Positions 60,201-62,528 of a stretch of 64,000 nt of DNA are shown here, one piece after another. Each line of letters begins with the position of its first letter. Positions within the stretch are counted from its first letter, which is position 1. The translations under genes and the position numbers were made by a program. The DNA is from Dermacentor variabilis. Lineage: Eukaryota; Arthropoda; Arachnida; Ixodida; Ixodidae. The notes beneath the pieces are model-generated. The model worked only from the letters and a program-made list of their open reading frames with translations, was not told where the DNA came from and made no database searches. Where the stretch lies: contig NC_134573.1 of the NCBI RefSeq assembly GCF_050947875.1, forward strand, positions 35,031,115 to 35,095,114, in the 5' to 3' direction.

Positions 60201-62528
60201 TATGGAACCATGGGCAATGGAACTTCGAGCAACATGTATGAAGCGAGAAAACCAGAACGAGCAGACGGGGCCCCCCGCCTAATGTAACAGCATGCATTTA
60301 TCCTGATCATATCTAGGCCTGAATTTAAGCGTGGGACATTTACATGAGAATATACCATATTAATTCGAATCTAGGCCAATAGTTTTTCCCAAATAATCAT
60401 ATACGTAACTCTAGGGCCGGCTTAGATTCAAGGACTTCTGAAAACGCACCTGTTTGTAACTGAAAATGATAAATATGTTCCATAGCCAGCACCATCTAGA
60501 AAAGTCAGTATCGCAGCTGCTACTAGCTGGGCCAGTAGCCAACTGAAGTACACAAGTGATGTGGTCGCTTTGACCTCTGTCGAGTCGGAGCTGGTTCTAT
60601 GGTACCCATGTGCGGCATGGTGTTACTGCAATGGCACACTACAATGCCGCTGTCGGACGAAAGCTTGTGCTAGCTGCAGAGGCATAGTAAGCCAGGCAGG
60701 ACTTCAGCATCGATGAGAAAAACGTCCGTCGGTGGAAGGGGCAATGGGAGACGCTTTTGCGTGTGCTGCACGCAACGAGGAGATGACAGCAATAAGGAAG
60801 ATAAGCGGTGCAATAACGGAGAGGAGCTGTTCACCAAGATTGCACCCCCATTTCGACACGTGCAATGCCATGCTGTCTGCGCATGCATGTGCGCACGGAT
60901 GCGAGCTTGTGCGTGTCTGCAAGTGTACGTGTGGTCTGGGCTATAGGGATGAGGCTAACGGTGATAACGACGCAGAGTTAGCTCGGCATGTTCATATTAA
61001 ATAAATGTGGCTATCATTTTGTGAATGCTGTCCTTTTTGTTCAGCCTACATTCGAAGTAACTTTTTTTATTTTTTCTGGCGTGGACATTCGGAGGTCGAC
61101 TTAGAATCGGGGCCGGCCTAGATTCGAGTAAATACTGTACTACAGTTAGCATTTAATGGGGCAGATTAGTTATGCAGAACACCACAACGTGGAAGAAGTT
61201 CGTAGTGTGACTGCCCCTTAAAGGTGTTGGTTCTGGGCTTAATCCCCAGACCAGTAAGAATTTTTGATCTGTGAAGCTTCCTAAAGAAATCTTGTGCGGT
61301 TTTCCTTTTTTTTGCTTTGTGCTACTCACAAGTGGATGACAACTTTCTTTCTTTTCTTTTTTTTTTTTTTTGAGACACTTCTGCCACGTTACTGATTTCT
61401 GTGGATCTGATTTGTTTGTCATCGTCCTGTATTGCATGGCTAACTGGGGAAGTGGTGAATTTAGGCATGGGCGATCATCCTGTGTTGAGGAGTTGCTTAG
61501 TAAGGGCAGTGGTCTGCACGGAGAATGACATGTTGTGGCCCATAGCAAGAAAGAGCTGTCCAAGTGCGACAGCAATGGACATTAGATGCACATAAATTCC
61601 CCTTGTGCGAAAATGAACTATGCAGGTGTCATCTGATCTCTGACTGCCTGGTTTGGGGGCGTTCTACTCTTCATTTAAATATAAGATTAGGTGTGCATTT
61701 GATGTGGGTGCTCAAATGTCTTACTTGGAGCCTGCGAGAACTGGTACAGGTTAGGTATGCGAGTTAGTATTGGGTAAATACTGCTAAATGAAGCAATAGT
61801 GTCTAGATATTCCTTCTGCGACTTCTTTTGATTGAACCTGCTGAATAATATGGTCAATTTCATTGGTGCCATTAGCCCTTTAAGGAGCTGTGTACACAGT
61901 TTTGCACGACAAGATTAGTACATCAACAGCAAAAGTGTTGATGAAAGCAATGATATTGAAAATATGTCATCTACATCTTGAAACTCTTCTGACTGGAACT
62001 GTGCTGCAAGTGTTAGTGATGTGTGCAAATTGTTTTATAAAATGAATGGGAAGGTAGATGGCTGGGTGTTCCCGCTTGACGTATGTCGTTGTATGGAGTG
62101 GGTTCACTTCTTTCATTGTTTTTCACGACGTGTTGCACCAGGCATAACTTTCAAGTGGCTGGATAGGTTTGTTTCAAGCCTGCTAGATGAAATAGTTTAT
62201 ATTCTCATGTCTGATGTTTCTGCAGCGAATTTTCGTATGAGTCAACACTCGGTAAACTTCACAAAACTCATTAAAGAAATGAAAATTCTTAATGTATTCT
62301 GCATCTGTACACTTTATGATTCTAAAAATGTCAGAAATGTGGTAAAAGTAAGATTTTAATCAACACAAGTAATTGGTGCTTGAAAGGATTAAGGTCAAGT
62401 TAAAGAATTCAGCTGTATGCAGAACACATTAAATGTGAAACAGAAACACAGAAAACCAACATAAAGCCATGTTGTTTTATTCATGTTTGCAGGCCTTCTG
62501 GCTGCCGAGCATAGACGACAACTTGTGA
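3119..62528 (+). CDS. WDR82: WDR82 / Swd2 orthologue, complete seven-exon gene
   Basis: WD40-repeat protein. In the known family it is a subunit of SET1 (COMPASS) histone H3K4 methyltransferase complexes and of the PNUTS-PP1 phosphatase complex, binds Ser5-phosphorylated RNA polymerase II CTD, and acts in the nucleus in early elongation and termination (yeast Swd2). Seen here: seven exons join in frame (3119-3279, 8437-8534, 10890-10956, 29227-29326, 40733-41005, 55537-55752, 62493-62528) to 316 codons plus stop, close to the 313 residues of human WDR82. Recognisable family blocks are [11 protein letters not shown] and SSDDDSI near the start, [58 protein letters not shown], and AFWLPSIDD at the C-terminus. 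All introns are GT-AG. The ATG gives the conserved MKL start. Introns of 5.2, 2.4, 18.3, 11.4, 14.5 and 6.7 kb are filled with repeats, yet no exon carries a stop or frameshift, so the gene looks functional. The protein identity is certain; exact UTR ends are not visible. Confidence 0.97.
3280..5739. other. WDR82 intron 1, 5' part
   Basis: The first 700 bases after the donor are G+C-rich and CpG-rich, continuing the promoter-proximal island. The rest is ordinary intron without a recognisable element. ORFs of up to 127 codons here overlap on both strands and show no family features. Confidence 0.5.
5744..6264. mobile_element. Short MITE flanked by TTAA
   Basis: AGGAGCCGTGACACC at the left end and the complement of GAACTGTGGCCCCT at the right end form imperfect terminal inverted repeats. 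Each end abuts TTAA (5740-5743 and 6265-6268). A TTAA target duplication is typical of piggyBac and Kolobok transposons. About 521 bp, no transposase sequence. Confidence 0.5.
6269..8436. other. WDR82 intron 1, 3' part, nothing recognised
   Basis: A+T-rich intron with no ORF showing family resemblance. The stretch near 7329 (AAGGGACACGCTGAAACC) looks like one end of a MITE, but no partner end was found. Confidence 0.4.
8437..8534 (+). CDS. WDR82: WDR82 coding exon 2
   Basis: It encodes the block [19 protein letters not shown], which matches the family's second segment (human [19 protein letters not shown]). The acceptor is CAATGCAG before 8437 and the donor GTGAGT at 8535. The exon completes the split Thr codon of exon 1 and leaves one base (G) of an Asp codon completed by exon 3. 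A few substitutions relative to human, such as Tyr to Asn after the Leu, do not disturb the reading frame. Confidence 0.95.
8535..10889. other. WDR82 intron 2, nothing recognised apart from a CAG run
   Basis: Short A+T-rich intron. Overlapping short ORFs show no conserved domain. A poly-G stretch near 10680 and a CTG/CAG microsatellite at 10807-10827 are the only low-complexity features noted. Confidence 0.4.
10807..10827. repeat. CTG/CAG microsatellite, about seven units
   Basis: A perfect GCT repeat lies 63 bases upstream of WDR82 exon 3. It is intronic and may be length-polymorphic. Confidence 0.85.
10890..10956 (+). CDS. WDR82: WDR82 coding exon 3
   Basis: It encodes [20 protein letters not shown], nearly invariant in the family. 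The acceptor is TTTTCGTGCAG ending at 10889, and the donor is GTGAGT at 10957. This 67-nt exon leaves two bases (AA) of a Lys codon that exon 4 completes. Confidence 0.96.
11164..12865 (+). mobile_element. Decayed pogo/Tigger-type DNA transposon
   Basis: The ends are CCGTATTTACTCG at left and its near-complement GAGTAAATACGG at right, each next to TA (11162-11163 and 12866-12867), the target duplication of the Tc1/mariner-pogo superfamily. The transposase on the + strand is broken. HTH-like residues [10 protein letters not shown] lie near 11545, and the CENP-B-like segment runs to an early stop at 11786. Frame changes follow. The middle third is readable at about 11890-12358, with LVLDAFRCH (second catalytic Asp) and TSQLQPLDV (third Asp). 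The end [14 protein letters not shown] is near 12520-12560. Multiple stops and frameshifts make it non-functional. It resembles the intact element at 13337-15061 in protein and TIR but is a separate family. Confidence 0.85.
11500..12660 (+). pseudogene. Broken pogo/Tigger-type transposase
   Basis: The product would have been a DDE/D transposase that binds the element ends and moves it by cut and paste. Readable pieces lie in at least two frames: the psq/CENP-B-type DNA-binding half (about 11545-11786) and the DDE_1 catalytic half (about 11884-12360). A C-terminal piece follows at 12428-12600. The N-terminal start is missing and the first catalytic Asp region (near 11940) is in a disturbed frame. 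Confidence 0.8.
13337..15061 (-). mobile_element. Pogo/Tigger-type transposon with intact transposase
   Basis: The element is 1,725 bp. Terminal inverted repeats are CCGTATTTACCCGCG at left and its complementary counterpart CGCGAATAAATACGG at right. TA duplications flank it at 13335-13336 and 15062-15063. Just inside both ends the motif GTATAACCCGC (or its complement) recurs: twice at about 13350-13380, a variant near 13425, and again near 14990 and 15040. These are likely transposase-binding repeats. One long uninterrupted transposase ORF fills the interior on the minus strand, antisense to WDR82. Intact ends, target duplication and ORF suggest a young insertion. Confidence 0.9.
13555..14784 (-). 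CDS. Intact pogo/Tigger-like transposase, 409 codons
   Basis: Predicted DDE/D transposase of the pogo branch of Tc1/mariner, acting in the nucleus on the TIRs of its own element. Domains in order: an N-terminal psq-like helix-turn-helix (residues about 8-45, ending [10 protein letters not shown]), then a CENP-B-type HTH (about 68-130, with [15 protein letters not shown]). The DDE_1 catalytic core follows: Asp172 in [10 protein letters not shown], Asp279 in LVLDSFRGH and Asp315 in MLQPLDV. That gives a DD35D spacing, as in pogo-type enzymes. The C-terminus is acidic ([16 protein letters not shown]). The ATG follows the left-hand UTR within the element, and no stop or frameshift occurs across 409 codons. 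An arthropod housekeeping gene derived from a transposase is an alternative, but flanking TIRs and TA sites make a bona fide transposon far more likely. Confidence 0.9.
   Translation of the reverse strand: MSATRRQCFTAKEKLKIIAAAEEIGNRAAARQHDVDESCIRDWRKKKESLEATNRNRRAFRGPKTGAYPHLETQLAKFIEEQRSRGHAVSTEMAQMEALKLARELNIPREFRASRGWLQRFMRRHGFSMRRRTTMCQRLPEAYEEKLLNFQRYVIALRKEHSYLLSQVGNADQTPVYFEMPMDTTMEKKGSKSVSVLTGGNAKLRCTVMLCALADGTKLRPYVIFKRKTLPSIPLPPGIVVRAEENSWMNSGLVGDWLRVIWERRPGALLARRSMLVLDSFRGHCTDAVKARLAETSTDLVIIPGGMTSMLQPLDVCLNKPFKAHVKRLYAQWMADGMYALTPTGRVRRPEIPLLCQWIVDAWKAIPADLVRKSFKKCAISNSLDGSEDDYVFESGDEASDGSSESGVD
15592..15997. mobile_element. Harbinger-like MITE with TAA duplication
   Basis: The ends GGCTCATTCACACC and the complement of GGTGCGAATGAGCC are inverted. 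TAA lies on both sides (15589-15591 and 15998-16000), fitting the TWA target duplication of PIF/Harbinger elements. GGTCGCGCGACC-type palindromic stretches lie inside both ends. About 406 bp, no transposase. Confidence 0.75.
15998..17511. other. WDR82 intron 3 segment, nothing recognised
   Basis: No ORF with family features and no paired repeat ends were found. The stretch near 17100 is A+T-rich. Confidence 0.4.
17512..18370 (+). mobile_element. Tigger-type transposon remnant
   Basis: A TIR-like start (CAATCAGTGACCAATG, after TA) is followed by TTCGGAC motifs, like the end of the derivative at 30991. At about 18205-18360 the + strand reads FAYADIA, a stop, [12 protein letters not shown] and [13 protein letters not shown]. 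This resembles the acidic C-terminal tail of Tigger transposases. A short upstream match (DVWKEVTKH near 18018) fits the preceding domain. Most of the catalytic core is absent and the right terminus is not visible. Confidence 0.55.
18371..19222. other. WDR82 intron 3 segment, nothing recognised
   Basis: An 87-codon minus-strand ORF (18398-18661) flanked by GCATGCATGCA motifs was examined and matches no family I know. No other feature is supported. Confidence 0.35.
19464..19855 (+). repeat. Truncated 5' LTR
   Basis: It aligns with the start of the LTR at 21589 but lacks about 74 bp after GCCATTCGCCTGCGCGA. The missing piece is bounded in the other copy by GCGCGA repeats. It ends at GCCGTATTCCTGTA, where integrase sequence begins; the rest of the LTR is lost. 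Confidence 0.75.
19856..20155 (+). pseudogene. Integrase C-terminal fragment of Ty3-type pol
   Basis: The fragment begins at [17 protein letters not shown] and continues with [18 protein letters not shown] and VNVSDLKPF. These are the post-catalytic domain and tail of Ty3/mdg4 integrases. It stops at 20155 after YNLRKRS. The longer ORF that contains it (from 19415) is an artefact of fusion with LTR sequence. Confidence 0.75.
20723..21496 (+). CDS. Accessory ORF after pol in the LTR element, function unknown
   Basis: An uninterrupted ORF of 257 codons lies between the pol stop (20155) and the polypurine tract (about 21571). The N-terminal 35 residues are rich in Ser, Thr and Arg ([11 protein letters not shown]). 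A middle block reads RRHVATWAF and [13 protein letters not shown]. Then comes a Cys-containing segment [14 protein letters not shown]. The C-terminal third is Ala/Pro-rich with a helical-looking stretch ([17 protein letters not shown]) and ends DFDIFA. I do not recognise it. Its location is where envelope or accessory genes sit in some LTR elements, but no signal peptide or membrane segment is evident. It could also be captured host sequence or a chance ORF in G+C-rich DNA. Confidence 0.4.
   Translation: MNPSQHASRTTTDSPRSHRSCRRRRGRLQSQAIREATAVALAPETTARPVVQAGAVTTSASFQVRSLSVSPQPAARLPSRRHVATWAFQSGSEAPLCFVSTKRWKEQRKVENHMSGRDIPRIFRGRTVSAMVEASGGAVMAPDPSAVYCGVCDVLRLCAAHDSSGVHKLHVRGTEPAAEESGADPASQVLQNTDPDVNPALLRSVVGALASDPVFAATIAAAVQQATALAPLPNSFPSPEAGGIDPARESLDFDIFA
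21589..22245 (+). repeat. 3' LTR, about 657 bp
   Basis: It starts TGTGGGGACC after the polypurine tract and ends CCCCACA. A polyadenylation signal AATAAA (near 22074) follows TTGTACATAGCAGGG. It appears complete and is the reference copy for the truncated LTR at 19464. Confidence 0.75.
22372..24828 (+). mobile_element. Tigger-type transposon, nearly intact
   Basis: The ends are CAGTCGAACCCGGATATATC and its inverted copy GATATATCCGGGTTCGACTG, with TA on both sides (22370-22371, 24829-24830). The element is 2,457 bp, with a second internal run of ATATCGAA motifs. It carries a Tigger/jerky-type transposase damaged by one in-frame stop and one frameshift. It is inserted in the 19223-25450 element, in the same orientation as WDR82. 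Confidence 0.9.
23122..24656 (+). pseudogene. Tigger-type transposase with one stop and one frameshift
   Basis: The first part (23122-23538) encodes an HTH_psq/CENP-B-type DNA-binding half: [18 protein letters not shown], then [15 protein letters not shown] at 23536 is followed, in the same frame, by the catalytic half (to 24378). That half has [21 protein letters not shown] and [13 protein letters not shown], the three catalytic Asp motifs. A frame change near 24350-24375 moves the acidic tail and the ending [10 protein letters not shown] into another frame (to 24656). The lesions are few, so the copy is relatively young but inactive. Confidence 0.88.
25959..26480 (-). mobile_element. 3' end fragment of a Tigger element
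   Basis: The left boundary begins CAGTATAACCCCATTAATTC, a Tc1/pogo-type terminus. On the minus strand, residues like [10 protein letters not shown] (near 26440), an acidic stretch [13 protein letters not shown] (near 26350) and a terminal QSCIDDYFK (near 26130) resemble the tail of Tigger transposases. Several stops interrupt it. The other terminus is not visible. Confidence 0.6.
26481..27121. other. WDR82 intron 3 segment, nothing recognised
   Basis: A 135-codon minus-strand ORF (26476-26883) shows no family features. No paired repeat ends were found. Confidence 0.4.
27130..28551 (+). mobile_element. Internally deleted hAT transposon
   Basis: Terminal repeats ATACCTGCCAACC and its complement GGTTGGCAGGTAT are flanked by GCATCACC (27122-27129) and GCCTCACT (28552-28559). 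These match at six of eight positions, consistent with an aged 8-bp hAT duplication. CCCGAT-type repeats lie inside both ends. The interior keeps a zinc-finger-like N-terminal piece and a C-terminal dimerisation-region piece of the transposase. The catalytic middle is missing. Confidence 0.75.
27511..28310 (+). pseudogene. Remnant hAT transposase (N- and C-terminal parts)
   Basis: The ORF at 27511-27936 starts with a segment containing [19 protein letters not shown], resembling the N-terminal BED/TTF-type finger region of hAT-related proteins. It then runs out of frame. A second ORF (27878-28177) is acidic and helical. After its stop, another frame at about 28180-28270 reads [18 protein letters not shown] residues, the hallmark start of the hAT C-terminal dimerisation domain. 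The RNase-H-like catalytic core is largely absent. Confidence 0.65.
28656..29033. mobile_element. MITE with GGGACA..TAAAGAG ends
   Basis: GGGACACTAAAGAGCAA at the left end is complemented by CTCTTTATTGTCCC at the right end. About 378 bp, non-coding. It ends 193 bases before WDR82 exon 4. Superfamily not determined. Confidence 0.65.
29227..29326 (+). CDS. WDR82: WDR82 coding exon 4
   Basis: It encodes the blade containing [20 protein letters not shown] and the LRSPNCQ end. The acceptor is GGTGCCCAG ending at 29226 and the donor GTAAGC at 29327. The 100-nt exon ends in phase 0. It lies more than 18 kb from exon 3 because intron 3 holds the nested transposon cluster. Confidence 0.96.
29518..29669. 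repeat. Terminal fragment of a Tc1/pogo-type element
   Basis: CAGTAAAACCTCGTTACAAG follows TA, and TGTCTCTTG / TCTCTTGCAACC motifs repeat just inside, typical of a transposon end. It is cut off by the next element beginning at 29672. No opposite end was found. Confidence 0.5.
29794..32412 (-). pseudogene. Interrupted Tigger-type transposase
   Basis: From N to C on the minus strand: psq-type HTH (about 32300-32412), CENP-B-type HTH remnants (about 32080-32300, with [11 protein letters not shown]), then the insertion. Next come [14 protein letters not shown] with the first catalytic Asp (about 30790-30850) and [27 protein letters not shown] with the second Asp lies in a shifted frame near 30500. 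[12 protein letters not shown] with the third Asp is near 30400, and the acidic tail ends LTNFWK at 29794. Frameshifts and stops abolish function. Confidence 0.8.
30991..32075 (+). mobile_element. Tigger-derived non-autonomous element nested in the 29672 Tigger
   Basis: The ends CAGTCGCCGACTGATTTTTC and the inverted partner CGATCGGTGACTG pair imperfectly. TA follows the right end (32076-32077), while the left flank is CA, probably a mutated TA. TTCGGAC/TCCGAA motifs cluster inside both ends. On the + strand at about 31690-31960 the sequence reads like an acidic Tigger C-terminus ([20 protein letters not shown], then ESEDDAP). No catalytic domain is present. It separates codons of the host transposase, so it inserted later. 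Confidence 0.7.
32592..33011 (-). repeat. 3' LTR of the 32592-38620 element (420 bp)
   Basis: It is the same length as the LTR at 38201. By eye about 25 substitutions and no indels separate the pair. A polypurine tract lies immediately beside it, identifying it as the 3' LTR of a minus-strand element. Confidence 0.92.
33153..35656 (-). pseudogene. Pol, reverse transcriptase / RNase H / integrase part
   Basis: RT begins around 35656 with [20 protein letters not shown], then [10 protein letters not shown] and MPFGLC. A single-base frame break near 35336 follows. The frame ending at 33447 continues with the catalytic YLDD box ([13 protein letters not shown]), RNase H ([15 protein letters not shown]), and an integrase with an HHCC zinc domain (YYWPRL, then CRDCQRCK). 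The integrase catalytic motifs are [16 protein letters not shown] and TNGLTERLN (D, D, E). A TAG at 33447-33449 truncates the ORF just after EEAR. The C-terminal domain ([26 protein letters not shown]) continues in frame to a natural stop at 33153. With the TGA at 35786 this makes at least three pol lesions. Confidence 0.9.
35786..36931 (-). pseudogene. Pol, retropepsin (aspartic protease) part
   Basis: The protease matures the polyprotein. The active-site motif DTGADYSVM and the conserved ILGMDFL stretch are both visible, in the usual order and spacing. The ORF closes with a TGA at 35786-35788. Downstream RT sequence continues in the same frame, so this stop probably arose by point mutation rather than marking a natural end. 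Confidence 0.87.
37027..38035 (-). pseudogene. Gag of the Ty3-type element, frameshifted
   Basis: Gag forms the particle and packages RNA. The capsid-like part has [17 protein letters not shown], then [15 protein letters not shown], the pattern of the retrotransposon gag domain. A frame change near 37590 leads into the remainder, which ends in one zinc knuckle [14 protein letters not shown] (C-x2-C-x4-H-x4-C, about 37029-37075). A poly-G tract at about 37968-37979 (+ strand) sits near the N-terminal end and may have broken the frame further upstream. Confidence 0.85.
38201..38620 (-). repeat. 5' LTR of the 32592-38620 element (420 bp)
   Basis: It begins, as read on +, with TGTCACGTGGTGGTGACG and ends ACACGTGTCA, followed by ATAT. 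The presumed primer-binding site abuts it on the inner side. Confidence 0.92.
39897..40411. repeat. Probable terminal remnant of another Tc1/pogo-type element
   Basis: The right border GTTCCGGGATTCGACTG followed by TA (near 40410) has the look of a Tigger terminus. Upstream repeats such as TTGTTGTAGTGAAAA and GTTGGAAGTGGGAC resemble subterminal motifs. The opposite end is unclear; a weak candidate begins near 39915. No coding sequence. Confidence 0.4.
40412..40732. other. WDR82 intron 4 end, nothing recognised
   Basis: About 320 bases before the exon 5 acceptor. It contains two direct copies of GAGTGCCA-type motifs near 40460-40490. No feature is supported. Confidence 0.4.
40733..41005 (+). 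CDS. WDR82: WDR82 coding exon 5
   Basis: This is the largest coding exon (91 codons, phase 0 at both ends). It encodes the block [18 protein letters not shown], then the WD blade ending [14 protein letters not shown] and the blade with [20 protein letters not shown] and LIDAF. The acceptor is ATTACCGACAG and the donor GTAGGT at 41006. It is markedly G+C-rich compared with the surrounding intron. Confidence 0.97.
41400..42035 (+). mobile_element. RTE-like LINE, 5'-truncated 3' end
   Basis: The + strand encodes the far C-terminal part of a non-LTR reverse transcriptase: [11 protein letters not shown] near 41452, then [13 protein letters not shown] (near 41610) and [14 protein letters not shown]. 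After a frameshift near 41740 it reads [10 protein letters not shown] (near 41800) and [20 protein letters not shown]. The order and the GAETW, QRAME and W-AGH motifs are characteristic of the RTE-like clade 3' ORF region. The piece ends with GGCCTTTGCCCTGCAGTGGGCG and a TGATGATGG tail, the usual position of the simple-repeat 3' tail. It is truncated, frameshifted and inactive. Confidence 0.8.
42030..42099. repeat. TGA/TGG microsatellite at the LINE 3' end
   Basis: About 60 bases of nearly pure TGG repeats follow TGATGATGA. In one + frame it reads as a run of valines and joins LINE and Ty3-type coding sequence into an artificial ORF. Confidence 0.9.
42100..44227 (+). pseudogene. Ty3-type pol remnant (RT end, RNase H, integrase)
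   Basis: The left edge abuts the microsatellite inside the reverse transcriptase: [14 protein letters not shown], then [16 protein letters not shown] (to about 42400). RNase H follows at about 42650-42900 ([27 protein letters not shown]). Integrase pieces run from about 43200. The zinc region is frameshifted, then come [22 protein letters not shown] (D), [13 protein letters not shown] (D) and [20 protein letters not shown]. The C-terminal [20 protein letters not shown] and RYFGPY domain stops at 44227. Numerous frameshifts are present. The integrase tail resembles that of the 32592-38620 element but is clearly a different family. Confidence 0.85.
44338..45840 (+). repeat. Possible 3' LTR region of the 42100 Ty3-type remnant
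   Basis: After the pol stop a purine-containing stretch (TTCGGAGGGACGCAAA) precedes TGTCGCTCCAG at 44338. A promoter-like GGGGAATAAAAGGCGCC lies near 45493, and AAATAAACCC near 45780 could be the poly(A) signal. No second LTR exists in the window for comparison, so the borders are guesses and other elements may be nested in it. Confidence 0.35.
45846..49162. other. WDR82 intron 5 segment, nothing firmly recognised
   Basis: A CTTT microsatellite lies near 46058-46078. A TGTTACGTAAGAAGACGC stretch near 48050 followed by repeated TATTTACAAG could be an LTR fragment but has no partner. ORFs of up to 126 codons overlap on both strands without domains. Confidence 0.35.
49163..50128. mobile_element. 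Second, uninterrupted copy of the 1-kb non-autonomous family
   Basis: 966 bp. The left end is CAGTGATATCTCATTACT after TA, and the right end ATATCAAGATTTGGCTG is followed by TG. Internal sequence closely follows the outer pieces of the nested cluster at 19223-25450, in the same orientation, including TTTCAGAATAGCGAACG near the right end. No transposase is encoded. It gives the empty-site structure for both insertions in the other copy. Confidence 0.85.
50443..52318 (+). pseudogene. Ty3-type RNase H and integrase, one frameshift
   Basis: It starts inside pol at the RT/RNase H connection ([19 protein letters not shown]). RNase H follows with [15 protein letters not shown] and [14 protein letters not shown]. 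The tether leads to the integrase zinc domain (HVLQASHD, then CALCQRRK). A frame change at about 51240-51265 divides two ORFs (50440-51264 and 51131-52318). Integrase catalytic motifs [19 protein letters not shown] and TNGLTEQFH are intact. The C-terminal domain ([19 protein letters not shown], then RFIGPCKVL) ends at 52318. It differs from the other two Ty3 copies here, making a separate family. Confidence 0.88.
52360..52541 (+). repeat. 3' LTR, 182 bp
   Basis: It starts TGTGGCCATT and ends ACGTCACA. GGAATAAAC near 52511 is a plausible poly(A) signal. It shares only its first about 30 bases with the residual 5' LTR at 50413. Confidence 0.85.
52546..53064. other. WDR82 intron 5 segment, nothing recognised
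   Basis: A+T-rich sequence with AATAAAAAC near 52790. No domain or repeat end was identified. Confidence 0.4.
53065..54385. repeat. Minisatellite with 37-bp units and 74-bp dimers
   Basis: About 1.3 kb of tandem variants of two related half-units. One carries CCTAGCCGCGCAGTCCGA and the other GTAGCCGCGGGCTGGAGGAG with GTCGACACTCGG. Counting between successive CCTAG..CGCGCAGTCCGA starts gives 37 bases; between GTGCTTAGTTGCGCAG starts about 74. Divergence increases toward the right end (after about 54050). Short ORFs inside are repeat artefacts. Confidence 0.88.
54386..55536. other. WDR82 intron 5 end, no gene
   Basis: A poly-G stretch lies near 54996, followed by a GAGCTCTTTATTGAAATAC piece that resembles a retroelement 3' tail on the minus strand. 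The stretch TTGATTTCCACGAAATTTTCG near 54710 has foldback-like A+T-rich character similar to 1361-2076. CTAGCTAG repeats lie near 55455-55490. Confidence 0.35.
55537..55752 (+). CDS. WDR82: WDR82 coding exon 6
   Basis: It has 72 codons, phase 0. It encodes [20 protein letters not shown], the blade DGRVHVWS, and a [19 protein letters not shown] segment ending in NM. The acceptor is GCTTGCAG ending at 55536 and the donor GTGAGC at 55753. Codon third positions are G/C-rich. Confidence 0.96.
55753..58789. other. WDR82 intron 6 segment with overlapping ORFs, uncertain
   Basis: A 273-codon minus ORF (56345-57166) and a 139-codon plus ORF (56619-57038) overlap almost fully. The plus frame has a basic start ([20 protein letters not shown]) followed by an acidic Ala/Asp-rich stretch. 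That is faintly like the N-termini of arthropod Mutator-type transposases, but too weak to assign. A 156-codon minus ORF at 58246-58716 has a Lys-rich run and no domain. Confidence 0.3.
58825..60037 (+). mobile_element. Penelope-like element 3' fragment with GIY-YIG domain
   Basis: The ORF 58825-59322 contains [15 protein letters not shown], then [39 protein letters not shown] and [13 protein letters not shown]. This is the order and spacing of the GIY-YIG endonuclease domain at the C-terminus of Penelope-like retroelements (PLEs). In this family it nicks target DNA to prime reverse transcription. The RT part is not visible upstream. Downstream non-coding sequence runs to GGAAAAATAAAGATTTG with a short GATTT repeat at about 60018-60037, a typical retroelement 3' end. 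Whether that tail belongs to the same insertion is inferred. Confidence 0.75.
60038..60354. other. WDR82 intron 6 segment, nothing recognised
   Basis: About 320 bases between two elements. No feature is supported. Confidence 0.4.
60355..61137 (+). mobile_element. Non-autonomous pogo-type derivative
   Basis: The ends CCATATTAATTCGAATCTAG and the inverted partner CTAGATTCGAGTAAATACTG lie next to TA (60353-60354, 61138-61139). GGCCGG motifs are repeated inside both ends. Near 60700-60750 one + frame reads [17 protein letters not shown], which matches the recognition helix region of the N-terminal HTH of pogo/Tigger-like transposases. The rest of the gene is missing. The terminal pattern is a relative of the CCGTATTTAC ends at 11164 and 13337. 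Confidence 0.7.
61190..61300 (+). repeat. Possible SINE fragment
   Basis: GGTTCTGGGCTTAATCCCCAG followed by CCAGTAAGAATTTTTGATCTG resembles the B-box-containing head of arthropod tRNA-derived SINEs. No A box or clear ends are visible. Weak. Confidence 0.3.
61301..62492. other. WDR82 intron 6 end, nothing recognised
   Basis: A poly-T tract lies near 61350-61372. A 112-codon + ORF (62021-62359) has no recognisable domain. Confidence 0.4.
62493..62528 (+). CDS. WDR82: WDR82 terminal coding exon 7
   Basis: This short final exon encodes [11 protein letters not shown] and a TGA stop, matching the family C-terminus (AFWLPTIDD in human) plus two extra residues. The acceptor is TTTGCAG ending at 62492. 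It is too short for an ORF search and was placed by homology and phase. Confidence 0.93.
   Translation, partial: AFWLPSIDDNL

Noticed and set aside
61190..61300. A tRNA gene
   Set aside because: Only a degenerate B-box-like stretch is present; no cloverleaf or A box. At most a SINE fragment.
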